Shown in pieces: positions 50,160 to 62,738 of a stretch of DNA of 64,000 nt (positions are counted from its first letter, which is position 1; each line of letters starts with the position of its first letter). Both the position numbers and the translations under genes were made by a program. Where the stretch lies: assembly GCA_003024785.1 (NCBI GenBank), contig PUQB01000207.1:33098-97097 (forward strand), written 5' to 3'. This stretch comes from Selaginella tamariscina. Taxonomy: Eukaryota; Streptophyta; Lycopodiopsida; Selaginellales; Selaginellaceae. The notes below the pieces were generated by a model. That model made no database searches. It saw only the letters and a program-made list of their open reading frames with translations, and was not told the DNA's origin.

Positions 50160-52484
50160 AGATTTCTTACACACTACTTCAAAAGCTTTTATATACATTC
50201 AAGTGCATACACATGAGCATATATATATATATAGATACACATATTGTAACATAGCTTTTGTTAGGTCGAGTTACTAGTTAAAAGATATTTTCCTTTGTGA
50301 TTTTCTTTCTCTTTTTGTCCACTTTTAATCGATTTTGCCTCAAAATTGGGATTTTCATGATTTCTAAATTTTATGGCGTTCATTTTTCTTACAACAAAAG
50401 AAGCAAAAAGCTATGTTGTTTATTAGGAAATATGAATGAGGGTTTTAGATTGTAGAGTCCTTGGTTCCATTACAATTAAAGTTGTTTTGCTTCAAAGTTG
50501 CCACCATCCCAAATCATGGTTAATATATTTGTGTTTAATTTATGAACATGATATATCATAGGGTTTCTAAATGCAATAGAATGTCATAGAAACGATCGAA
50601 TACCATGTTCCCAAGCTCATTTATTCATTCAGAAAGATATGACTTCAATCTTTTAGATGAATGACTACAAATGCTTGTTATTTAGGACTTTACTCTAGTT
50701 CATATGCTGGCACAAACTTTGAAAATGCAGGTTGTGCATTATCTCGATGTAGTTCCAAAATATTGTTGAATCTACCACCAGAGGTGTACAATTCTAGAAA
50801 CATTGTTGAATCTACCACTAGAAGTGGGACTTTGTTACACACCGTGGGTTCAAATGTCAAATAAGATAGACACTAAAGGTCTGAATAAGTAATTGCCCTT
50901 GTTGGGTTAATTAACATGAATATGATAAGAATCTTATGGATTGCAATTAACAAAGCTAAGGGATTTGAAATAGTGCTTTGACTATCTGTCTAGTGGTCTA
51001 TATGGTCAATATAGTCTCAGAGACTACAATGTTGACAATGAAAATGACGAGTTTAATAACAAATTCAAGCTAATTGTCACCAAACAAAAGCATGTACACA
51101 TTGATGAAAATATGGTAATTGCATAATATATATAAAATTTTCCGTTCTTATACAATGGTCTTGCAAAGCCATTTTTACTCTTTTTTAATGATTCGCCTTA
51201 CTTTGTTGGAAACAATAGCAAAACCTTGAAGTATGAGAACATTGTCAAATGATTCATTGAAAAGTGTTGCCAAAACCCTCCCACAACTATGATAATCAAA
51301 GAGAGCATAAAAAAGATAGTGAAGGTAAGTTCGAAATCAACATTCTTGAGTCTTTTAAAGGATGCAACTGATGAGCCAAACTTGTTTAAAATTTTTTTTT
51401 CATTCATATATTTGGAATTTTTAAATAAAAGCAAGTGACAATGTTAACAATTTGAGTAAGAACCGTCTCATTTTTACCAACATTAACCACACTCAATGCT
51501 CTTAGAAATCCACTAGAAGATATGTGACAACACACAAACACAGACATTATAGCTATATACATGTACCAAATGTTTGGTGCTACCCATCCTTGACTCCTAA
51601 TGTCCAAATCATCAAATTCAAACCACAACATCCCCAAATGAATGAGGATGTTTGCTACTCCTAACAAATAGGGATGCTCCATCTTTAATTAAGTTTATTT
51701 TGATTAAATTATTATATTATTCAATGATTTGATTGTTTGATTTCTAATCTAGGTGAAGACAACAAATAATTTACCATACCTATAATTAGTCTTCATGACT
51801 TTTGGCAAAACAATTTGTCATATCCAATTGGCTTTTTAATTAAATTCTATTTTAATTAAAATTATTACTCTTTAGTTAGTATTATATTTTAATTGTTAAT
51901 TTAGGTGAAATTCTTGACAAAACAATCTACTGTATTCACGATCTTGATAGAGGGAGGAAATCTTCATCATTATTGTGTCATATTAATAATGAAACTTTTA
52001 TTAAACATTATAATCTATTATATCCAAGGTCTTGAAATAATTTACATATCAAAGACGAAACTTCCACCACAATATACCATATATAAGATCTTGGTAGAGT
52101 AATTAATACTCATGATGAAAATTATTAATTTTGATGTCATAAATAATAATAAAATTGCACACTCTACTTATTAAAAAAAGAATTATTATCTTAAAATGCA
52201 CGTTGTAAACTAAAGTGGGCATGATACGTGAAATGGGAATATAAAATAAATTACTAATTAATACTTAAGTTTTAATTATTAATTAATCATTTAATTAATA
52301 TGTAATTAAGCCTTAAATATTAATTAATTAATTAATTAATCCTTCAATAACCTTACTTAGTAAGGAATATTCCTAAAATATCTTAGAATATTCATATTAT
52401 TCTAAAAATAGTTTACAATAATGAAGAAATACTATCAAACATAATTACAAATGAAATCATTTTCTTATCAACATGTTAATTTTT
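50061..52484. other. AT-rich spacer without recognisable genes
   Basis: CA and AT microsatellites at 50123-50158 and 50219-50232; a TTAA/AATT tetranucleotide run at 52319-52343. The rest is AT-rich with no conserved protein seen. Confidence 0.6.
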
Positions 52485-53641
52485 TTATAAATACTTTCTT
52501 CCTATCATACAAAGAAATCTCATTTTGTCTAAATCATCACTCTCCGGATTAATCAAATCATTTTGGTCAATATCTTGATGTTGTTGCCACCACTTAACAC
52601 TCTCACGAATGCAATTGGGAGTTGCCATCCTTGTTAATACATAAGATGTGATAAGAGAAGGTCTGCATAAAGGCTCATCTAAAAACTGACGTTCCTTAAG
52701 AATAATATTATAAAGCGCCCGGTTGCTATCCTTCATTTTATAAAATTCAATATCACGAGAAAAAAAGCTTCAGGAAATGTATGATACGGTGGATACTGCT
52801 CACAAAAATTTTCGAGATTCTTCTTTCTGAGGCACGTATCCAAGTAGTTCACTAGCTCATCCATGATATCGATATCAGAATATGGATCGAAAGTGATTGG
52901 ATGAATACAAGCAATGTTTTGGTTGAGCATAGCCTTCTGAGGAGAGTCGTCTACTACTAAGATATGTGCATTCTTCGTTATCCTTAAGCGACTGATCTCC
53001 CCATGAGTCCCAATTATTCTTTCATTCTTGAAGAAGTATGGCTTGCTTTCCTTTCTTATATTGTGAAATTCGAGAGGTTTATGACACATTCGCTGGTCAA
53101 AAATCCAATCTTTACGAATCACCTCTTCTGCAACACTACAATGTTTCTTAAGTAAACTCAACAGCGGTGTTAAGTTATGAATCTGCATGCATGACCAAAT
53201 CCCCACAAGCGCACCCATCTCCTTAAGCTTTTGAAAGAGACGATCCAACCCTGGACGAAAAATAATATCATATCGAAATTTACCATGACAAGGAATGAAA
53301 TCTCCTTGTTTGATTTCTGTTTTTCTATCTCGGGCCTTTGTCGATGAAGCAGAACACCATTGACATCCAACAACACAATATGGCCATGAGTAACGTGAGA
53401 TAGCGTTGCCTCTTGAATACTTTGCAAATCACTTGTTTGCTCCCTTTCACATTTATCCGTTGCCACTCCCTTCATCATTTAATTGTACATCATCCTTACA
53501 AGATTCAGATATTGCATGCGCTGAAGAAATTGATTTCGGAACTGAAGCCAATAAAAATGATGATGCAAAAACTGAAGTGGCCCCCATGGTAACGATGTTT
53601 TGAGCTGCATTATTATCCATTTCCTGCATGAACTCTGTCAT
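52485..53641 (-). CDS. FCP1/NIF (HAD superfamily) phosphatase-like protein
   Basis: The likely start is ATG at 53641 (MTEFMQEMDNNAAQNIV); about 380 residues in apparently one exon. Core motifs: HIVLLDVNGVLL, equivalent to the DxDGT/V catalytic block but with N in place of the second D; VGIWSCMQIHNLTPLL, matching the WT/SxA...N block; and ILVVDDSPQKAMLNQ, matching the DDS block. FCP1/NIF enzymes dephosphorylate CTD or related serines; the D-to-N change in the first motif may weaken or abolish activity. Frames change three times (about 53470, 53308 and the poly-A run near 52763, plus strand), each explained by one base in or near a homopolymer. Downstream tail WWQQHQDIDQNDLI is unrecognised. 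Confidence 0.75.
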
Positions 53642-53904
53642 TCTGACATGTGGCACAAAAATTGTCGCCAAACCCCTCTCTTACCTCATGGCAATGCTGA
53701 AAATCCATGTTCTCAATTATTTCATTACATCTGCAAAATGATAATTAGCTGACCTTAAAATTATCAAGGTATATTATTTACCTTGTTAATGTGTGACCCA
53801 TGTTTGAACTAAAAGCTTCATTAATCCTTGAGAATTTATTTTCTGTACAAATATAAAAGAAATATACAAAAATGCCTTATGTTACACTCATTTACAACTA
53901 TTCA

Positions 53905-56900
53905 TCACTCTATCAATTCATTACAATTCTTCTTCGCTATTACCTTCTGATGAGGCGAAGAAGCTCTAAGCCGCTTGTGAGATGGTTCAAGATCTTCTGC
54001 ATCTTCTATTGATGTTTCCATGGGTCCTGGAGTGTGCGAATGTTCTGTACTCCTCGAGATAACTTCCGGTCTAATATCTGATTGATGTTCGTTCTCAGAC
54101 TCCGAGATTGAACCAGATTCACCTTCAGAGCTATCGCACTTATCTGGAGGGAACTTTCTCAAATACGCCTTTATGGAATCGTTGGGTACTCAGTTGAGAC
54201 CCAATCTATCCACTTGTTCAGGTCCTCAACCATGGTCTTATCCTTCTCAACGGCAAAACCACATGTATGCCGAAGGTAACACTCCTTCAAGACGGACCCC
54301 CTAGTGCAGTAGTCAAAAACCCACGCATCACTGTGAGGACCCCTGATCAAGTTGACGATGCTCCGTGCTTGACTTGTGATGTTTGGATAATACATTGCCG
54401 AATACGTCACTCATACCTATCGGTGTATCGGATGGAGGTTCAGGGCCGTTGGAGTGCAAACAGATGCCTGGCCAGTCATTTGGAAGCTTGAAATTGTTTG
54501 GCGCATTCCTAACAACCAAGTGAACAACAGTATCAATGCACTTGGGATTAGCATCGTTCATATAAAATCCTGTCCAACGATGTCTATTCTTCTTGCGAGC
54601 GAAGGCAAAAGTATCGGTGACATGAGCAAGAATCAAGAAATAAATACCTGAAAAAGTAGGTATCAGTGAAGAGCGCAAACATGAATTCAATAATAAATAC
54701 CTTCTATGTATATGCTTGCACGGCTAAGTTTCTCCACCAGATCCTCTAGTGCCCTATCTGTCGAAAGATTTTTTGACACCCGCCGATCCATCACGAACAA
54801 TTGAAACGGTTTCCTACAAGCAGTGATGTTACCCCATAAAGTCTCCGAATCTAACAACAAACATCTGTAGGGCTTGTCGTGATTCGTAGCATCCTCCTTT
54901 ATAAGGTTCAATTCGGTTCTCCGCTGCTGAAGGACTGCCATAAGAGAAGGCGTCATCCCAATGTTCTCCTTTTTGGCGTTGGCGTGCAATAGATTCTTGC
55001 CCAGATCTTCCGATTGGTTCACCCATTCGACAAGCATATCATCGTTCGTCACATGCAAATATTTGCTAACCTCTTCATATGTTGAAGTCGAGGTCCAACC
55101 CAGTTTGTGGCAGTGTATTCCCAACCACTCCTTGAAATGCCTGACCGTCTTCAACTCCATTGCCTTGAGATGAAAAGGAGAGGTTGGGCTGCTTTATTGT
55201 AGTTTGCCATCGATCACCAAATCAGCCAAGATTTCCATCTCCTCCATCGTTGTTCCATTTAAAGGCTTCAACCATGTGAGCTTGAAATCGTTGTCTACAT
55301 CCTTTATGAGATTGAACAGACTTAGCCTTCGGCGTCTTACTGGGTTTCTTTGCAGACTTTTCTGAGGGCTCCCCTTCACTTGTCTGCTTCTTCTTCAGTG
55401 TTCCTTTTGAAAAGGATTCCATAATCCCCAACCATTTGGCAAAGATCCTATCTTCGGGGCAAGAAATCAACATCATCAGAAATGATGTTTCCTTCCCGCC
55501 CACCTGGGCAAAATCAACTGCTGCAATTTCTTCAACTCTCTGAGGAAAAAGACAGATTAATATACCGGCGAGATAAATCCCGCCCAAACAATTTGCTTAC
55601 CCGTATTCCGCAGATTGTGTATTCCCTGCGGTAGCTCTTTGTGGTCGCTGAAGAGATTCCCACACGGCTCGCGTGTGTTTAAACTTCTCCCATATTTTGC
55701 TGTTGTAGTGGTTGGTGTCGGCAGCGTCCCATTCCGCCGATAACTTATGGTACTGCTCGATTGTGAGATTCGGCTTAGCTAAAAACGCCGATCTTTTTGT
55801 CAGCTTCTCACGGGTATGCTCGGAAAGTTTTGTTGCCATCGTTCCTTTGTTGTGTTCTTCGAGAAGTCGTTGGGCTGCCGTTATTGTGTGCTGGCCACTA
55901 ATGATGTAGTACTTGATAGATCTTTTATTCTCCGTCTGAATCTTCATGAGTTGTTCTGGTGTTGTGATCCAGACTTTGTCACACCCTTCCTTCTTTCATA
56001 GTATGGACACAAAACAGCATTATGTGGAACGGTATAAGAATTGTCGTCCTTCATCTTCTCCATGAGCTCAGCTACACGTTCCTGGTTGAGTGGCCTGTAA
56101 TTGAAGTTTGGGTTGACGCTGCAATATAACCCTACAAGGATAAATTATCATCCAACATCATTTCCTTGTGACTTATTGCAGCATGAGATGCCACAGGTGC
56201 AGCTGACAAACGATTGATGATTTTCTTTTCGATCCGAATCAACATGTGTGATCCCCGACTGCAGCTGTTCTATGTTCTCGGCACACGCTCCAGCTCCGAA
56301 GCTTCCTAAGCAAATTGAACGTGATCTGTAGAGAACCTGAGACCGAGCCACCTTCTCAATCTCCCTTATGATGTCGCGTGTTCTTCTTCAATGTCAAGAG
56401 GGAAGATTGCTCCACTTGCTGATTTTCTGTATTGTGAAACAATATCTCCTGACAATACACCTACTCGATGAGTCTGAAGATCTTCGAAGTAGACATCCAG
56501 ATGATCCCCTCCATAGATGGGCTTCGTTGAGTTGAAGAAGAACTCCAAGGTCAACATCATTAGTGAACACGTGAACGTCATTATCCACAAGTCGACAAAC
56601 CACCCGAGATTAATGTTGTAACTGACGACCTCTGGATCCGAAAACGTGACATTGGATGGAACAAGGCATATCTGTCGAGCATCGTCCAATCTGGGTTCGC
56701 AGCCTGCTTTCGGGTGCTTGACTAGCGAATCAACTTTCCATTGTTTTGCTTGTCCATGAGATGTGACAGAGGTTAATTTGACAGCAGCCATGGTTGCTCC
56801 AATGCGCTTCCCATTTATCTTAAAATATGGCCAAGTTGATTCCAGAATCCCCCTGCCCATCTCTTCTCCTGCTCTTGTCTTTAATGTCACCTCAATTCCA

Positions 56901-56997
56901 CATCTGAATACAAAAATGATTAGTTCAAGTATCCGAGTATAACAGATTTTATTTTAATTCTTACCCAGAATTTGACGACGACTCCATACTAATGACT
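53905..56997 (-). CDS. ParB-like domain plus DNA-methyltransferase-like protein
   Basis: Unnamed multi-exon gene, likely start MESSSNSG (ATG 56995-56997), though upstream coding may exist. N-terminal region (56900-56150) unrecognised: KTRAGEEMGRGILESTWPYF. Then a ParB/sulfiredoxin-like domain: FNYRPLNQERVAELMEKMKD (about 56100), and YYIISGQHTITAAQRLLEEH (about 55890), where GQHxxxAA is the family signature. The C-terminal half has the layout of a beta-class amino-MTase: FQLFVMDRR in the DPPY position, then YFLILAHVTDTFAF, then QARSIVNLIRGPHSD, AWVFDYCTRGSVLKEC and GFAVEKD, resembling motif X, FxGxG motif I and the acidic motif II. DPPY and the glycines are degenerate, so activity is doubtful. 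The tail is acidic, ending HKRLRASSPHQK. Several one-base breaks; introns at about 55567-55600 and 54665-54705 among others. Confidence 0.6.
55556..55600 (-). other. Intron carrying a copy of the GC palindrome
   Basis: On the minus strand the intron opens GTAAGCAAATTG and contains GGCGGGATTTATCTCGCC, a variant of the 18-bp palindrome that fills the arrays at 57.3 and 62.7 kb. Confidence 0.7.
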
Positions 56998-57122
56998 CGA
57001 TCTCCTTGTTTGATCAAATCGTCCTTCTGCAAAATAATACACTATAAATAAAATTATATAAAAACGCACACACACTTGTATAAACCCGAATATACAAAAA
57101 TAATACACAGAGAGAAGTAATT

Positions 57123-57210
57123 AACTGTCCGAAGCTCACATTTGTGTTAGTGCAAAAGAAAGATAACATTTCGTTTTAGAACCACCACAAATGTGAGCTC
57201 TGGACAGTTT
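57123..57210. repeat. Fold-back upstream of the ParB-like gene
   Basis: Arms 57123-57146 (starts AACTGTCCGAAGCTCAC) and 57186-57210 (ends GAGCTCTGGACAGTTT) are inverted over 24 nt with two adjacent mismatches; loop about 39 nt. It could be a MITE, a cruciform or a short inverted-repeat locus. Confidence 0.7.
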
Positions 57211-57322
57211 TACATAGATTCCTAGCTTTTACTCGAAATAATATGAAGAGATGATAAAAGTAAATAAAATGAGATATGCAACTTATATATACTAATACAC
57301 ATATATATTCACATGGAAGGTG

Positions 57323-58866
57323 CGGCGGGATTAATCTCGCCACCCCTTCAATGCCTCCTGAAAGAGTGGGCGGGATTAATCTCGCCACCTTTCTGGAGGC
57401 CTTGAACGGGAGTGCGGAATTAATCTTGCCACCCTTCTCGGTCTCAGAGAGAACTGGGCAGGATTTATTTCTCACACCCCTTCAGTGACTCCAGAAAGGG
57501 GCGGGATTAATCTCGCCCACCATGTAAGGGATGGTTAAATGAATCTCGCCACCCTTCCCAGTCCCCTCCATTGGTATGTTGTAAACCTTCTACGTCTTAG
57601 ACAGAAACGTTTGGGATTGGTCCAACTCACCAATGGAGGAAAAAGGGAAGGGTGGCGAGATTCATTTCTCCAACAGGCATTGAAGACTCGGCGGGATTAA
57701 TCCCGCCGCCCATGGCCTTCACTCGGTCCCTATGCGGCGGGATTAATCCCGCCGGACGCCAATTTCCTTCGCGGAATCGGGCGGGATTAATCCGCCGCCT
57801 AGGCACTTCAGACAGGCCAATGGCGGCGGGATTAATCCCGCCCGATTCCGAGCAGGAATTGGCGTCCGGCGGGATTAATCCCGCCTCCCAGGCCCTTCAC
57901 TCGGGCCTTAGTCGGCGGGATTAATCCCGCCGAACGCCAATGCCCTGTGCGAAATCTTGCGGGATTAATCCCGCCGCCTAGGCCCTTCAGGCAGGCCAAT
58001 GGCGGCGGGATAAATCCCGCCCGATTCCGCGCAGGGCATGCGTACGCGGCGGGATTAATCCCGCCCACCATGTAAGGGATGGTGAAATTAATCCCACCAC
58101 CCTTCTCGGTTCCCTCCATTGGTATTTTGTAAACCTTCTCCGTCTCAGACAGAGTTAGTCGGGATTGATTCAACATACCAATGGGGTAATGAAGGTTCGG
58201 AGATTAATCTCGCCACCGGGTAATGAAGGTTCGGAGGCTAATCCCGCCGCCCTCTCGTAAATCATGCGCTCACACATATATATTGGCTGCGGCATTTTTG
58301 AACAGGGATGGGTGGGGGCGGGATTAATCCCGCCGCCCAGGGAATTCACGCAGGACATGAACGGCGGGATTAATCCCGCCGCCCTCCGCGAAGGGCATGA
58401 GCGTGGGCCGGATAAATCCCGCCGTTCATGTCCTGCGTGAATTCCCTGGGCGGCGGGATTAATCCCGCCGCTCTACGACAAACCGAAGAGCGGCGGGATT
58501 AATCCTGCCGCCCATTCCCTGTAAATGCCCTGCGCGGAATCCGGCGGGATTAATCCCGCCCATTAGAACCTTCACACAGGCCATTGCCGGCGAGATAAAT
58601 CCCGCCGCATTCCGCGCAGGGCATGGATGAGCGGCGGGATTAATCCCGCCGCCGAGGCCCCTCACGCAGGCTATGGGCGGCGGGATTAATCCCGCCGCTC
58701 TTCGGTTTGTCGTAGAGCGGCGGATTAATCCCGCCGCCCATAGCCTGCGTGAAGGGCCTCGGCGGCGGGATTAATCCCGCCGCTCACCCATGCCTGAAGG
58801 GCCTCGGCGGCGGGATTAATCCCGCCGCCATGGCCCCAACTATATAGCGGCGGGATTAATCCCGCC
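57323..58866. repeat. Palindrome array 1 (GGCGGGATTAATCCCGCC)
   Basis: About 30 copies of an 18-bp perfect palindrome, some 15 exact by eye and the rest with one or two changes (for example ATCTCGCC or ATAAATC), at about 40-55-bp spacing, near 44-45 bp in the middle. Spacers share CCAATGGC, AGGCCCTTCA and GCGCGGAAT words and form larger inverted repeats, for example around 58395 and 58700. It lies upstream of the ParB-like gene start. Reading frames through it are by-products of the repeat. Confidence 0.95.
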
Positions 58867-58879
58867 GCTCGAGGGGCTT

Positions 58880-59542
58880 AGCGAGATAAAAACACACACA
58901 TATATATGTGTGTGTGTGTATATATATGTAATGTATGTATAGTAGTGTAGTGTGTGTGTGCAAGAGATAGATAAATAAATAAACTTATACAGTACTGGTA
59001 CACCTAATATATGTGTGTACATAGGTATATATGTGTGTATATGTATATCGTGTGTATGCGTGTGAGCGAAACAAATAAAATCATACAGATAAACAAACAC
59101 ACACACACACATATATATATACACAGGAGTGTGCGTGTGTGTGCCAAAGATAAAACTAATAAATAAATAAAATTATACAGATAAACACACACATATATAT
59201 GTGTGTATATAGATATATAATCTATAGAGAAAGAGAGAGTCTGTGAATATATAAGCATATATATAAACTAGTGTTGTATGTATGTATATATGTATATAGG
59301 TATATATATATGTGTATATGTATATTGTGTATGCGTGTGTGAGCGAAACAAATAAAATCATACAGATAAACAACACACACACACACACATATACATACAC
59401 AGGAGTGTGCGTGTGTGTGCGAGAGATAAAACTAATAAATAAATAAAATTATACTGATAAAACACACATATATATGTGTGTATAATGAATATATAAGCAT
59501 ATATATAAACTAGTGTTGTATACTATTTGTTAATATGCATTG

Positions 59543-59589
<47 letters not shown>

Positions 59590-59674
59590 GTGTGTGTGTG
59601 TGTGTGTGTGTAAAGCAGTGCGCGTGTGTGTGGAGAGATAGATCAATAAAAAAAATTTACAGATACTGGTACAC

Positions 59675-59744
<70 letters not shown>

Positions 59745-60000
59745 GCAAGATCAATAAAAAAAATTTACAGATACTGGTACACATAATATGTATGTATATA
59801 TGTATATAGGTATATAATATATATGTGTATATGTATATCGTGTGTATGCGTGTGTGAGCGAAACAAATAAATCATACAGACACATATACATACACAGGAG
59901 TGTGCGTGTGTGTGCGAGAGATAAAACTAAGAAAAAAAATATACGCACACTCCTATACATATATACATACACACACACACACACACACAGATCTCACCTG
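58880..60000. repeat. GT/AT microsatellite block with about 150-bp repeated units
   Basis: (GT)n, (AT)n and TATG runs alternate with a repeated segment containing GAGCGAAACAAATAAAATCA and GAGTGTGCGTGTGTGTG at about 59065, 59340 and 59855. No gene seen. Confidence 0.85.
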
Positions 60001-60040
60001 TGTGCACAGCCGCCGCCGATTTCACAGCCGCCGCCTCTTG

Positions 60041-60165
60041 AAACCCTAAGAATATACCTAAACCCTAAAGGAATTAAATATATATATCAACCCTAATAGA
60101 ATATTCCTTCTGAGAATATACTTAAACCCTAAAAAGAATAAAATATAGATTCGCCCTAAACGAAT
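60041..60165 (-). repeat. Dispersed CCCTAAA words
   Basis: AAACCCTAA or CCCTAA occurs at 60041, 60060, 60090, 60124 and about 60152, spaced 20-35 bp within AT-rich DNA: telomere-type motif in the opposite orientation to the tracts at 60341 and 60808. Confidence 0.7.
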
Positions 60166-60340
60166 ATTCTTTCATTATATTATTAGCGCGTGCGTGTGTG
60201 TGAGTGTATCACATACACCTCAAAAATATAAATCATGCAGGGATTTAACATGTGTGTGTCCATGTACACATTGCATATATTAATACACATAATATATACA
60301 TACACACGTGTATACACACAGACATACACACATATTACAT

Positions 60341-60370
60341 GGGTTTAGGGTTTAGGGTTTAGGGTTTTGG
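60341..60370 (+). repeat. Interstitial TTTAGGG tract (short)
   Basis: Three to four TTTAGGG repeats followed by a degenerate TTTTGGATTTAGG: plant telomere sequence. Confidence 0.9.
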
Positions 60371-60375
60371 ATTTA

Positions 60376-60770
60376 GGATGGATCATGCATGGTGTGTATG
60401 TATGAGAGAAGAGAGAGTGTTGAAAAATTATTTTTGTACACATTGCATATATTAGTACACATATATACTTACACATATTATACACAGATATACATACATA
60501 GTATATGAGAGAAGAGAGACAGTACATATTAATATGGATCATGCATGGTGTGTATTATACACACAGACATACATACATATTAGTACATAATATTAGAGAG
60601 ACCGAGTACATATTATAGATCATGCATGGTGTGTATGTTTGAGAGAAGAGAGACAGTACATATTAACATGGATCATGCATGGTGTGTATGTATGAGAGAA
60701 GACAGAAAGTACACATATATACATACAGAGTACACATATATACATGCACACGTGTATACACACAGACATA
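60376..60770 (+). repeat. Repeated GATCATGCATGGTGTGTATG units
   Basis: The 20-mer recurs at about 60379, 60537, 60618 and 60669, next to GAGAGAAGAGAGACAGTACA. Each copy holds CATGCATG, the RY palindrome. Confidence 0.85.
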
Positions 60771-60807
60771 CATACATATTACATGAGTAAATTCATTGTG
60801 TTACATA

Positions 60808-60851
60808 TTAGGGTTTAGGGTTTAGGGTTTAGGGTTTAGGGTTTAGGGTTT
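60808..60851 (+). repeat. Interstitial TTTAGGG tract (about six repeats)
   Basis: Six consecutive TTAGGGT repeats, uninterrupted. Confidence 0.95.
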
Positions 60852-61123
60852 GCTCCCAACAAGCTTAATATAAATATTACACATGTAAATTCAATGTGTT
60901 ACATATACACAGATTGAGTACATATATCATACATGCGTTGAACATGATGTTTTCAATAAAGAAGCAACATATTTCTTCAGTTTGGTTTAGGGTTGTGCAT
61001 GTGTGTGCATATGTGTTTTTGTAAGTTCTTGTAATGCGTGTGTAAATTTATGATTGTGTTTATATATGTGTGCAAAACAAACATCGAATAATTAAGAAAA
61101 TAAAATTAATAAACACACTAGGA

Positions 61124-62100
61124 ACATATTTTAAATTATACATAATAATATATGATTTTATCTAATATATAGCCATATATAGTTTTAATAATATATATTA
61201 ATTTAATATTGATAAAAAGGTTTAACATTGAAATATTCTTGAAATAATAAGAAATTAATTGAGAAAATCCCATTAATATATACAAATGTAAATTAAGTAC
61301 TCAAATAATTAACTAAATTAATTAATAATCATGTTTAATATTGGAATATTCTTGGAATAATAAGAAAATAATAAAGAATATCCCATTAATATAAAGAAGA
61401 TTAATTACTCAAGTAATTAAGGAAATGATATTAATATATATATTATTAAAACTATATATGACTATATATTAGATAAAATGATGTATTATTATGTATAATT
61501 TAAAATATGTTCATAGTGTGTATTAATTTAATATTGATAAAAAGGTTTAACATTGAAATATTCTTGAAATAATAAGAAATTAATTGAGAAAATCCCATTA
61601 ATATATACAAATGTAAATTAAGTACTCAAATAATTAACTAAATTAATTATCATAATCATGTTTAATATTGGAATATTCTTGGAATAATAAGAAAATAATA
61701 AAGAATATCCCATTAATATAAAGAAGATTAATTACTCAAGTAATTAAGGAAATGATATTAATATATATATTAAAACTATAATGACTATATATTAGATAAA
61801 ATGATGTATTATGTATAATTTAAAATATGTTCATAGTGTGTATTAATTTAATATTGATAATAAGGTTTAACACATGAATATTCTTGAAATAATAACAAAT
61901 TAATTGAGAAAATCCCATTAATAATACAAATGTAGAATAATTACTGCAATAATTAAGAACAAGACTAATTTAATTATGATAATCAGGTTTAATATTAGAA
62001 TATTCTTCAAATATTAATAAAATATTAAAGAATATCCCATTGATACTAGGAAATGAAAACTAAATACTTGATTAATTAAGAAAATAATAATAACAGACTA
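61124..62100. repeat. About 323-bp tandem repeat with fold-back segments
   Basis: The word TTTAATATTGATAAWAAGG recurs at about 61202, 61527 and 61847, giving three copies of an AT-rich unit. Each junction carries AACATATTTTAAATTATACA or its inverse and TATCTAATATATAG versus CTATATATTAGATA, so copies are joined by inverted segments. No coding potential. Confidence 0.85.
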
Positions 62101-62738
62101 TGAATATATTTTAAATGATACATAATAATATCAATTATTTATTGTATAAGTATATATTATATATATATATAATATAAATATACTTGAATACTAAGAATGT
62201 AGAATATAGTCTAAAATTCGTAATATTAAACAGCTTGAATCACTTGAATAACATTAAATGCAATTTTAAAATACTCATTGGAACTGGAGAGTAATATGTC
62301 AGAGTGTCGGATATTTGTGTCAACTCATCTTAAATTTTATTTTCTGTTCTTTTAAAAATTTTGAATTTCTGACATATGTATTGTCGGTCTGACATATAAA
62401 TTTGAAATGCATTTAATTTCCCACTCAAATTCAGATCTGGTTCTTTCTCCGGCAAGGGTTTCTTCATTTCTGTATTTTTCACTCTTTAGATCTTCTTTTT
62501 CTTCATAGTGATCATCTCAGGAGCGAGATTAAATTGGGTGTTATTCTTTATAGGAACCACGGCGCCTTCAGTGCTGTTTACAAGTAAGTATTATAAACAA
62601 AAAAATACTTATAATTCACTCTCTTACATTCTCTCTTAAAATTACAATTTAGGGGAGAAATGCATTAGGATTATAATATATTCCGTTAGGGATTATCCCG
62701 TTTAAATATCCTTTAACTTAATATTCTAGGTTAACTGG
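62101..62738. other. AT-rich spacer
   Basis: No gene seen. 62430-62640 is less AT-rich and could hold a non-coding exon of the right-edge gene (GT at 62583), which cannot be confirmed. Confidence 0.3.

Noticed and set aside
51404..51682. Hydrophobic 92-codon minus-strand frame
   Set aside because: Isolated, AT-rich context, no homologous motif or splice partners recognised; hydrophobicity follows from T-rich codons.
57652..58665. Reading frames in the palindrome arrays giving repeated GGGINPA/GLIPP peptides on both strands
   Set aside because: They arise because the 18-bp palindrome lacks stops; peptides occur on both strands and frames drift with spacer length, so they are not genes.
58840..59984. 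Overlapping minus-strand frames encoding Tyr/Ile/His/Thr-rich peptides
   Set aside because: Pure translation of AT/GT/CA microsatellites with no conserved residues.
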